From contig NC_083510.1 of NCBI RefSeq assembly GCF_032362555.1, positions 647,501-711,500 of the forward strand: a DNA stretch of 64,000 nucleotides. Reading direction: 5' to 3'. Source of the DNA: Amyelois transitella (Eukaryota > Arthropoda > Insecta > Lepidoptera > Pyralidae). Position numbers and translations under genes: made by a program. The notes below the pieces were generated by a model. That model was not told the origin of the DNA. It searched no databases and saw only the letters and a program-made list of their open reading frames with translations. Below, piece by piece: positions 43,799 to 54,125 of the stretch; within the stretch, counting starts at the first letter, position 1; the number at the start of each line of letters is the position of its first letter.

Positions 43799-46700
43799 AT
43801 GTCTAAAAGGAACAAACCAAAATCGGTGAAATCTTATCTTCGGATGATAATACGAAACATATCGACCGTGAGCGGCACAGTGCACTTGACGGAGAAGAAG
43901 GGGAAGCAGCTGGTGATGTGGTCTTTCATCATGGTGATCAACGTGTGTTTGACAGCTGCTTTTATACTTTTCGTACGTCTGAAGTATCAGGACGAGCAAA
44001 TTGTTACCGAGGTAAAAGGTTTTTCACCAATTATAAAGGTAGTAGGTACTAAGTAGATAGGATAGGCTGATAAACTTGGGATTTATCTTGACTAGAAAAA
44101 AGAATAGGACCACTCTATCCCTTACCGATGGATGTAGTAAATGGCGACTAAGGGATAGGTGTATGAACTAGGGATTCTTCTTTTGGGCTAGCAACCTGTC
44201 ACTATTTGAATCCCAATTCTATTATAAAGCTAAACAGCTTAATTTGGCCTTTTGGTCTTTTTAATACCCTACAGATATAGAGTAAAGACGTGATAATATG
44301 TATGAATGTATGATTAACTGTCACTATTATTTAACATCACATATAAAGGGGGCATTAACTGTTTGCTCTGTCTTACCTGTTAATGATAATAAATGGTATA
44401 TATATATGTATTTATGTTTGGTTCAATAAATCATTTACATAGTTCTCCACAACTCCACTCTCTTTTACAAAACCTATTGTATTTTGATCTATTGATTGTT
44501 GATTTTTGTTCACTATTTAGGTAAATGCTAATTGTAAAGTCAACCAAGTACCCTTCCCTTGTGTGTCGATTTGCAATTTCAATGTGGTCTCTGACAGGGA
44601 GTCGAGGAATGTGCGAAATCTGCTGTAAGTATTCTTCACGTATTTGATAAACAAAAAATGTTCTGCAACCCTGATATGTTTTACGTTTTATTTAAGATTC
44701 TTAAAGTTATAAGTAAATTAATAATTGTTGAGTTGATAACATCACAGATTGAAATAACATTTTGTTTGTATTTAACAATGTAAACTGAAAATTATGAATA
44801 AACTAATTTAGCAGGCTACAAAAGAATTTTGGAAATTATATTCGATATAAAGTATCTACCTTATAAAAACTAGTCCTCATATTTAAAAAAAAAACATAAA
44901 TCTTTTAATTTATTCCGTTTATGTATAGCATGGAAAAAAATATCTTAAGAAAACTGCAAAGAGTCTACTTACTGGTTTAAAAAGTGACCTAAGTACTGTA
45001 TAAATTTATTACCTACAGCTTTCTTCTAAAACTATCGCTGTTTCGCTTTTTATTATGACGTGAAAGCCTATTAAGTACAGTATGGAGGATTATATCAATG
45101 ATAAACATGTGTGGCCCGAGCTTGACATAATGGCCTTTTAAATGCTTCTGCATTTTTGACATGGTGTTGACATAATTTGTACAGTGTGTACATATTTTAT
45201 TTTATCTTTATTTTATTTGACGAAATATACGTATTGACATAATTAGTTCTACATTCATTCATGTTTTTTTTTAATGTAGATAATGTGCATTCGTCCACGA
45301 TGTAGATTTAAGAGATCTATATATTTGTAAATTGACGTCCTATGAAAATGCTGCAGTGTAGTTTGTTCCGTCGCTTCTTCTACACATGCGCTTTGGAAGC
45401 GGTAGTAGTTATAATTAGATTTAAGTGATGTGACGTCAATAAGTGCTACCTTGTATCCAATTTTGAAAATAAATCTTTTCTATTTTAAACGGGACGGCGA
45501 CAGTTTTTCGCGCGATGAAAACGGCGTCGCGCGTGCCATACAACGGGGGTGGTAGGCCTTATTTATCTCATCTATCGTGTTCATGTTGATACTCTCCATA
45601 GCTATACATCATTTTCTGACATTTCTTTAAATATTTTCTTAATGTTTTCCAGCAAACAACACGACATACACGAAGACGAAATCGTGGAATTCTTCAAATC
45701 GCTGTTCCTCTTGAGAATGTTAGGAGGAAGTAACTCTAATGTGCCTCATTTTAAAAATATTACAGACATTTTGAGAAAGCATTACTATGACATGGATACA
45801 TTAATGGAAGAGGTAAATCGTTTATTCTCGTATCTTTGTTTTTGTTTATTTTTGTCAATCATGTTCTCACTTTTCTTATAGGCTACGGGCTAGTAACATA
45901 CATACCTACATACATATGGTCACGTCTATATCCCTTGCGGGGTAGACAGAGCCAACATTCTTTGAACGACTTCTTTCTTTCTTCTTTCTTTAGTCTTTGA
46001 AATACTAGCAACCTGTCAGTATTTTAATTTTAATGCTATAATTTAGCTGAACGTATATCGAACTTTTGATCGATCCAATACAGGTTAGGTTTACCTGTAT
46101 AGGAAATATGCTGAAAATAATAAGATATTTGCGCTGGTCAAGAAAGATTATGCACGCTTTAAACCGACAGTCATTTATTTTTCTTATTTTAAATTACATT
46201 ATGTTTGTCCTAAAAAGGAGTTCGGAACACTCTAAGGAGTTTGTAACAACCTGCAAAGGTAGCGGAGGTCAGATGGGAGTCGCTTCATGTAAAACACCTG
46301 ACTCACAAAATCCAGGGTCCATGGTCAAAGGCATACCACGGGCACCACTCCAGAGTGGTGAGGATGCAACCACCACTTAAAGCCAGGAGGAAGAAGTTGT
46401 CGAAGAACACGCTGCAGTGCAGCTTATTGCGCCGATTCTTCAACATTGACGGCCTCTGTGGCGCAGCGGCAGTACGCTTGTCTGTGACACTGGAGGTCCC
46501 GGGTTCCAATCCCGGCCAGATCATGATGAGAAAAGAACTATTTCTGATTGGCCTGGGTTTTGGATGTTTATCTATATATATAGTATTTATTTATTATAAA
46601 ATATAGTATCGTTGATTTAGTATCTCGTAACACAAGTCTCGAACTTACTTCGAGGCTAACTCAATATGTATAATTTGTCCTGTATACATACATACATACA

Positions 46701-49700
46701 TATGGTCACGTCTATATCCCTTGCGGGGTAGACAGAGCCAACAGTCTTGAAAAGACTGAATGGCCACGTTCAGCTATTTGGCTTAATGATAGAATTGAGA
46801 TTCAAATTGTGACAGGTTGCTAGCCCATCGCCTAAAAAAATCCCAAGTTTGTAAGCCTATCCCTTAGTCGCCTTTTACGACATCCATGGGAAAGAGAGAG
46901 GAGTGGTCCTATTCTTTTTTGTATTGGTGCCGGGAACCACACGGCACATGTCCTGTATATATTTATTTATTGCAATTTCAAAGACGTAACATAATTGTAT
47001 CATGACTTTAACAGGTGCATCAGAAATGTGAAGATCTCCTTCTCTACTGCAGTTTCAACAGAAGAAGACAGAACTGTGAGGATGTGTTCAACATGATCAA
47101 GACGTATCAGGGACATTGTTGCAGTTTTAACTACGTGGGTGTTGATGAGGAGAACAAACAGTAAGCACAATACATACATAGGTACATACATATGGTCACG
47201 TCTATATCCCTTGCGGGGTAGACAGAGCCGGCAATCTTGAAAAGACTGAATGGCCATGTTCAGCTGTTCGGCTTAATGATAGAATTGAGATTCAAATAGT
47301 GACAGGTTGCTAGCCCATCGCCTAAAGAGGAATAGTGTTAAATAATTCTAGTAATGTTATAAATGCGAAAGTTTGTGAGTATGTCAGGATGTCAGTATGG
47401 ATGTTTGTTAATCTTTCACGCAAAAACTCCTGAACCAATTACGATGAAATTTGGTATGTAGGTAACTGAAGACCCAGAATAACATATAGGCTACTTTTTA
47501 TCCCGGAGTTCCCGCGGAATTGATTGTTAAGTTATGATAGGGTTTCCACGCGGACTAAGTCGCGGGCGGACTCTAGTAGCACATAAATGAAACTTTTCAC
47601 ATCACAGCATAACTACATAATATAATAAATAAATAAATATATGTTATAGACGTGACGAACAACCCAAATTTGAGTTTGCCTCGAAGTAAGGAATTAGAAA
47701 ATATTCGTTTCTCACCTGACCGGAATTCGAACTTGGGACCTACTGTGTCACAGCACAGATAAGCGCACTACCACCGCGCCACAGAGGCCGTGTGACCATG
47801 CACGTTATATTTTAATACATTTTATTTAATTTTTTTCAGAACTATGCTTACTTACGACGAAAATAACGAATATTATGAGCCTGGAGACGATGAAGCGCAA
47901 ATGACAAAAATGATAGCAACATCGGAATCTGGAAGGTAAAAAGTTGTTTTAAAATCACTGTTGCTTTTAGATGTGCCGTGTAGGAACTACACGGCCACTG
48001 TTATTAATTCTTCTTCTTAAATATTCTTTTAATATTGGTACTGCTAAATAAGACCACTCCATCTCTTTCTCATGGATGTCGTGAAAGGCGACTAAGGGTG
48101 AGATATATCCTACTACTATTATAAAGGCGAAAGTTTGTGTGGATGTTTGTTACTCTTTCACGCAAAAACTACTGAACCGATTACCATGAAATTTGGTATG
48201 TAGGTAGCTGAAGACCCAGAATAACACATAGGCTACTTTTTATCCCAGAGTTCCCGCGGGATTGATAGGGTTTCCGTGCGGACGAAGTCGCGGGCGGCCT
48301 CTAGTAACTTATATATTTACAGGATCTCAGGATTGTACGTGTTGTTTAACGTGGAGCCGGACGACTACCCCAGCTGGGATTTGGGAAGATTTTATGGAGG
48401 ACGGGTAATTTTATTACGTAATTAACATACATATAGTCACATCTATATTCCTTGCAGGTTTATAAAGTATTTATTTTTCTTTAAAATTTAAGCGGATGTG
48501 ATAATAATATGCTCTAAAGGCAATAAAGATTTATTGAAATTGCGTACACTTCCTCGTCTTAATAACTATCAGGCGATTAACTAGTGTTTGGCTCTTGAAA
48601 CTGTGTAAAAACTATGCTTTAAATATGTCTAATTAAAAAGTGGTAAGGATGATGAGACGTAATTTAAAAATTAGTAGAATAACGATAAATTTTATTGGAC
48701 TAGTTTTAAATTTTATAAGAGAGCGTGGGTTTAGCTATAAACACGAGATCCAGCAAATAGCCGCCTGAGGATAGCGGGCGCACGCGCATCCATTAAATCC
48801 CCGGGCGGTGAAGAGCGCAGAATAGATCACACAAAAAAGTCTAATAAATAAAATTACCAATTTCAGGTACTTATTAACGACCCCAATGATTTCCCAGAAA
48901 CGACAGTCTTATACGAATTCTTTTCGTCCGGTGATGCCTTGGACTTGAAGGTGGTTCCTCTGGTCTACCAAGCAGACGCCAACCTCCAAAGCGTGGACTC
49001 ATCTGTGAGGAACTGCTGGTACCCTCAGGAAGTTTCATTAGAACACACTGACAGATATAGTTTTGAAACTTGCAACACTGAATGCAAAATGCAGACATAT
49101 TTTTTACACTGCGGCTGTATACCATATAAGTATCCAAAAGGTACAAATACATACATATAATCACGTCTATTTCACGCAAGGGATTTGCGGGGTAGACAGA
49201 GCTTACAGTCTTGAAAGGACCGTTAGGACACGTTCAGCTATTTGGCTTTAAGTTAGAATTGAGATTCAAATAGTGACAGTGAAAAGAAGAATTCCAAGTT
49301 TACAAGCCTGTCACTTACTCGTCTTTTACGACATCCATGGGAAAGAGTGGTCCTATATTTTTCTATTGGTGCTGGGAACCACACGGCACGAATTTCATTT
49401 ACAAAAGTGTATACAAATACATACATATAATATACGTCGTTATCTCTTACGGGGTAGACACAGCCAATAGTCTTAAAAGTCTGAAAATCCGAGCTCAGCT
49501 GTATAGCTTAATTATTGCATTGAGATTCGAATAGTGACAGATAGCTAGCCGATATCACATAAAATAAATGTTCAAGTTTATTCCCTTGATAGACTTTTAC
49601 CATCTGCACAAAAAGAGAAGCAGATGGCACTCCCTATGGTTATTCTTTGCCAGTAGACCAGTGTAAAAGTGGAAGTATTTTGATGTCAATGGAATTTCAT

Positions 49701-52070
49701 TTAAGTACATACATAGATATAATCCCGTCTATATCCCTTGCGGGATAGACAGAGCCAACAGTCTTGAGAAGACTGATAGGCCACGTTCATCTGTTTGGCT
49801 TCATGATAGAATTGACATTCATAGTGACAGGTTGCTAGCCGATCGCCTAAAAGAAGAATCTCAAGTATGTATATAAGCCTATCACGATATCCACGGAAAA
49901 AAGATGGAGTGGTCCTATTCTTGTTTCTATCGGTGCCAAGAACCACACGTTACCATTTTAATTTATAAAGGTGTGTGTTAAAAATATTTTGTTTCAGTAA
50001 AAGGTATGCGTATCTGTGATTTTTCGGATTTGGAATGTTTACATAATGTCACAGGTAAATATAAAAAATATATCGATTTAATACGTTTCAAGGGTTTGAT
50101 TTCCTGCTAAGGATGCGATGGACTAATGGAAGTCGACGAAAACCCTCACCCGCCAACCAGGATGCATGGTCAAAGGCATACCCCGGGCTCCTGTTCCAGG
50201 TGAGGATGCAACCGGGACTTAGATAATAGAATACCATTTATTGCACATAAATTATAACAAAAATAACTTATATTAAACTTACGCTAAGGTTATGTATAAA
50301 AGGCGGCCTTATCGCATTATGCAACCTCTCAAAGTTAGTATTTCACAACGTTAGTCTAGCCTTTACTTTGGGGCTTGCGTCTGTGTGACTTGACCTTTAT
50401 ATATTTTTTTCAACTAAGTTGTAAAAAACAACTTGTGTATTTTCAAGTCAGGATAATAAAAATATATTTTATTAATTGGTATTTCCCTTATAGTTCGCGT
50501 GTCCAATAAAGACAGGGCATGTAAACCGGAATGTAAAGTGGAATGTAACGACAAACGATACGGCATCACTTCTAGCCTTTCGCCTTTCTTAGCCTCAGAC
50601 GAAAATGAGTTGCCGTAAGTGTCAGATGATTAAGAGACATATCTCTGTCCTTATTATGATAGGTTTACTATCACATCTATTTCCCTTCCTGGGTAGACAG
50701 TGCCAACACTCTCATAAATACAGAAAGGCTGCTATTGATGTAGTTGAGATTCAAATTGTACATACATACATACATATAATCACGTCTTGTAAAGACTGAT
50801 AGGCCACGTTCAGCTAGGATTGAGATTCAAATAGTGACAGGTTGCTAGCCTAAAAGAAGAATCCCGTTTATAAACCTACCCTTAGTCGGCTTTTACGACA
50901 TCCATGGGAAAGAGATGGAGTGGTCCTATTCTTTTTTGTATTGGTGCCGGGAACCACACGGCAATTCAAATTGTCACTATTTGAATCTCAACTACATCAA
51001 TAGCCGATTTTAATTCGCCGAGTTTAAGTTTATATAGTTTATTAGCATATCAATTAGTCGCCTTTTACGACAAAAGAATTCATGGGAAAGAGATGGAATG
51101 GCGCTTCAAAACTCTTAATTCATTTTTTTTTATTTCTCCACATTTGATAATTACCAAACGCAACAACTATGGGACATCTAAACTAATGTTATAAAGCTGA
51201 AGAGTTTGTTTGTTTGTTAGCTTGTATGCAACGTATGTTTTTATTTTCAGCCCCGGAACCAACTTGTCCCAAGTTTCATCACTACGTGTTTACTATGAAA
51301 AATCATCATGCAACTGTTACAAAATGAAATTCTTAATCGATTTCAACTTCATCATCGGTAAGAATGCGTTTTCAAAAGCGTATTTAAGGCTACCTACAAA
51401 AGAGTACAAGTTTTTCGTAAATCCCACGCGAATTATAGTTTTTATCGCAGTGAAAAGTACCCTTAGTCCTTCTTCACTCTTAGATTATGTATTTATATGC
51501 AAAATTTTTGGAAGATTGGTTCAGTCGATAACGCGGGAAGAGACACCAAACTAATTACTTGGAATGATCTTGAAATTTTCTTGTTATCATTTCACGGATC
51601 AAGAAGACAATAACTAGAATTATTTAATCCATAAAAAAACTGTATTTTTCTGTGCCGTGTGTTTCCCAGCACCAATACAAAAAAGACCACTCCACTCCAT
51701 CTCTTTCCTATGGATGTCGTAAAAGGCGACTAAGGGATAGGCTTAAAAAACTTGGGATTCTTTTTTTAGGCGATGGGCTAGCAATCTGTCACTATGTGAA
51801 TCTCAATTCTATCATTAAGCCAAAAAGCTGAACGTGGCTTGTCAGTCACAAGAGATATAGCCATGACCATATGTATGTATGTATCTTTCTTGTATTTCAG
51901 CTACTTTTGGAGGCGTTTTCGGGTTGGGCTTTGGCGGATCTATATTAACTATTGTTGAGATAACAATATTACTTATTTCAACTTTGTACATCGTTTCTAG
52001 TGATCTCATTACGTTGTATTTGATAGAATCGAAAATTTCATCAAAAATAAAGCCATATTATATGAAATAA
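43799..52070 (+). CDS. DEG/ENaC (pickpocket-type) sodium channel subunit, gene 2
   Basis: Exons: 43799-44011, 44521-44624, 45653-45812, 47015-47160, 47840-47935, 48323-48404, 48867-49140, 49998-50054, 50494-50614, 51251-51357, 51901-52070 (stop). All phases fit, giving 509 residues with ATG at 43799. The frame stays open upstream, so a 5' extension through an acceptor-like site at about 43763 is possible. Seen: TM1 (about 39-59), VPFPCVSIC, YCSFNRRRQNC, GHCCSFNYVG, the full C-x3-C-x8-C-G-C motif ending CGCIPY, CKPECKVEC, LRVYYEKSSCNCYK before TM2, and the pore GGVFGLGFGGSILTIVEI with G-x-S filter. All fourteen cysteines expected for the family ectodomain appear present. It is a plasma-membrane cation channel subunit with intracellular termini. 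It lies 5.2 kb downstream of gene 1 in the same direction and shares its exon plan, so the two are tandem duplicates. A SINE fragment ends immediately before the start exon. Specific ligand and tissue are unknown. Confidence 0.93.
44090..44315 (+). repeat. SINE-1 in intron 1 of channel gene 2, decayed
   Basis: From tagaaaaaagaataggacca to tatgtatgaatgtatg. Confidence 0.75.
44640..45340. other. AT-rich intron 2 sequence of channel gene 2
   Basis: No repeat or coding signal recognised. Confidence 0.5.
45340..45490 (-). repeat. TGACGTCA-core repeat in intron 2 of channel gene 2
   Basis: Reverse copy: ctgcagtgtagtttgttccg, gctttggaagcggtagtagt, gatgtgacgtcaataagtgc. Close to the 28700-28855 copy. 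Confidence 0.72.
45896..45965 (-). repeat. SINE-1 tail in intron 3 of channel gene 2
   Basis: catacatatggtcacgtcta and the following gcggggtagacagagccaac. Confidence 0.75.
46073..46398 (+). repeat. SINE-3, interrupted, in intron 3 of channel gene 2
   Basis: ccaatacaggttaggtttac is separated by an AT-rich insert from acctgcaaaggtagcggagg and the end gccaggaggaagaag. Confidence 0.72.
46448..46975 (+). repeat. SINE-2 (tRNA-headed), tail split by SINE-1
   Basis: Complete head (ggcctctgtggcgcagcggc, B box gggttccaatcccgg) and body. The SINE-1 at 46687-46948 sits in its tail. In intron 3 of channel gene 2. Confidence 0.85.
46687..46948 (-). repeat. SINE-1, full length, 11 bp duplication
   Basis: Flanked by TGTCCTGTATA at 46676-46686 and 46949-46959. 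Inserted near the 3' end of a SINE-2 copy, in intron 3 of channel gene 2. Confidence 0.92.
47175..47335 (-). repeat. SINE-1, 5'-truncated, in intron 4 of channel gene 2
   Basis: Begins 10-15 bp after the exon 4 donor at 47161 and ends at cccatcgcctaaa. Confidence 0.8.
47350..47576 (+). repeat. Helitron-like short element in intron 4 of channel gene 2
   Basis: ttataaatgcgaaagtttgt to gtcgcgggcggactctag. Confidence 0.7.
47627..47792 (-). repeat. SINE-2 (tRNA-headed), internally deleted
   Basis: Tail half joined to the head (aattcgaacttgggacc; accaccgcgccacagaggcc), in intron 4 of channel gene 2. Confidence 0.8.
48108..48304 (+). repeat. Helitron-like short element ending 18 bp before exon 6 of channel gene 2
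   Basis: Termini TC at 48108 and CTAG at 48301-48304. It differs from 5777-5981 mainly by an 8 bp deletion. Confidence 0.72.
49149..49560 (-). repeat. Two SINE-1 copies in intron 7 of channel gene 2
   Basis: The first (49149-49388) starts 8 bp after the exon 7 donor at 49141. The second (49415-49560) is a truncated tail half. Confidence 0.78.
49705..49950 (-). repeat. SINE-1 in intron 7 of channel gene 2
   Basis: From catacatagatataatcccg to ccaagaaccacacg. Confidence 0.78.
50095..50220 (+). repeat. SINE-3 3' fragment
   Basis: gtcaaaggcataccccgggc and ggtgaggatgcaaccgggac. Confidence 0.7.
50760..50963 (-). repeat. SINE-1 nested in an older SINE-1
   Basis: Flanked by ATTCAAATTGT at 50749-50759 and 50964-50974. 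The host copy (about 50660-50759 and 50975-51095, - strand) is more decayed. Both are in intron 9 of channel gene 2. Confidence 0.88.
51654..51885 (+). repeat. SINE-1 ending about 15 bp before the last exon of channel gene 2
   Basis: Starts gccgtgtgtttcccagcacc and ends atgtatgtat at about 51884. The acceptor at 51900 follows ctttcttgtatttcag. Confidence 0.83.
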
Positions 52071-53300
52071 ACATATTGTATGAAATGGATAACATAATTG
52101 GAAAATTAAAAATGCTATTTATTAAACAAATTCATTTATTTACATCGTAAACTCTAGTAAAAGATACAAATTTCTTAGTAAATATTTTACAAAGAACGAT
52201 ATAGTTTTTCTAAGCTGTAATTCTTCGATTGTTTATTAACTTTGTGATTTATTAATAAGCATAATTTCATTGAAACAATTCATATGTTGAAAAGAGATTT
52301 CTTTTTGGAAGAAGCTTTAATTTAAGAGCAATTAAAATACATTTTAGCATAATCTTATAATAATGACTTAGAAACGTCCCTGTATAACTCGTAAATAAAT
52401 TCTATTTATAACACAAATTAAGAATAATCTATGTATACGAAATATATTACATAATAAGTAAGCAAAATTTTTGATTAACTCCCAAATTTAATTTTTACAT
52501 ACATACACATACAATCACGTCTCACGAGCCAACAATCTTGAAAAGACTGAAAGGCCACGTTCAGGACTGATTGCTAGCCCATCACCTGAACAAGAAGAAT
52601 CCTAAGTTTATAACCCTTTCCCTTAGTCGCCTTTTACGACATCCATGGGGAAGGTGTGAAAGATTTAGTATCGGTTTGAATTTGCGTTTTATAAATTAGT
52701 TTTAAAATCTATATTTGGTGCCAAAAAGACTAGATTTTACTTGGAAAAAAGCTAGTCCTAAAACACTAAACTTTTACTTAAAACTCATTTATTCATATAA
52801 TCTCGTCTATATCCCTTGCAAGGGCTTGAAAGACCGAAGAAGATAGCCAATTATTTACTTAAAAATATGAAATATAATTTACCAACAATTTGTACACTTT
52901 AAGCGCAAACTACTTCGAAATGACTTAAATAAGACGAAGTCAGGGCATCAAATTATACGTTTCAGAAAAAAAAATATAAATGGAAACTTACACAAAATAG
53001 CGTACTAGCTTTATTCTGACATCTTTCCTTAATAAACCTGTGGCTGATCTATGTCTGCATTTATAGATACTAGTTCTGCCCCCAGGCTTCGCTGCCGTAG
53101 GAATTTCAGAATAAAAATTACTTTATAAAGGATCGTTTAACGGATTAGGAGGAAATTTTGTTCACGTGTAGAGTCATAGATGTTTACTAAATTTCATCAA
53201 CCACACATCCTTACAAATATTCATATTAATAATATTAGTACGTATATCTTGCGAATTTCTTTTTTGTTCCTTACAGTGAGGTTCCTACTTTTAATACTGA
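52071..53300. other. Downstream of channel gene 2: AT-rich, no gene
   Basis: Probable 3' UTR at first (weak polyadenylation-like ATTAAA near 52100-52140), then SINE-1 pieces at 52498-52650 and unassigned sequence. Confidence 0.45.
52498..52650 (-). repeat. SINE-1, partial
   Basis: acatacacatacaatcacgt through cgccttttacgacatccatg with an internal deletion. Confidence 0.72.
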
Positions 53301-53304
53301 GCGT

Positions 53305-53630
53305 CGGTGGACTATTCGGTAAGGTGCCCGGTTCAAATTCGCGATGCGCATAAAGGCACAGGTTCAAATCCCACCTCAGCCGTGTAGAAATAACTATTTC
53401 TGAAATTATGTTCATTCCTTGAGGAAACCTGCACATTCAGGCAACTGGATGTAAAAAGGATATTATACAGGTAAGGTTCCCCCGCAAAGATTATGGAGGT
53501 CAGATGGGAGTCGCTTCGTGTATAAACCTGACTCACCCAATCCAGGATCCATGGTCAAAGACATACCCAAGCACCTCTCCAGAGTAGCGAAGATGCAACA
53601 GGGACTAAAGCAAGGAGGAACAAGACCTAT
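53305..53630 (+). repeat. SINE-3, near complete
   Basis: Head cggtggactattcggtaagg with B box caggttcaaatcccacc, through to gcaaggaggaacaag. Confidence 0.8.
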
Positions 53631-53767
53631 ATTAAATAATGTTCTTTTAGTCCAAAAAAATATTTTACTGGTGTTGTGGTTTTTCTAATTCCTTCCAACT
53701 GCTATTCCATAACGACGTTATTCTGACAACTCTTCTTTATGGAATTACGGGGAATATTCTTCTTTAT

Positions 53768-53930
53768 GTATATATATTATCACGTATTCGATTCTTCCGG
53801 ATATGAGCCAGTCTCGACTGGCTTGAAAGCCACTTTCGGCTATTTAGCATCACAAATTTGCATACCTATAAGCAAGAATCCTAAATTTACAACCCATTTC
53901 TTTGGTCGGCTTCTAATATCTGCGCGGAAA
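53768..53930 (-). repeat. SINE-1, strongly decayed
   Basis: Recognisable only by tatcacg, gagccagtctcgactggctt and cggctatttagc in the right order. Confidence 0.5.
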
Positions 53931-54125
53931 GGAAAGCAACTTGCACAAGGCTTACAGTTCAGGTGGAAAACTGAGAAGACATATTAAAGTTATTTCCTTT
54001 ACAAAAACTATGGTGTCTCGATGTCGGTCAGTCGTTCCGACCGCAATGTCCTATCAAAGAAGTTACTGTAATCTTCTGTTCTATCGTGGGCATATACTTC
54101 TTTATCGGGTAGGTACAGCACATCT

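Noticed and set aside
43721..43999. 92-codon - strand frame
   Set aside because: Antisense shadow of exon 1 of channel gene 2.
48874..49179. 101-codon - strand frame
   Set aside because: Antisense shadow of exon 7 of channel gene 2.
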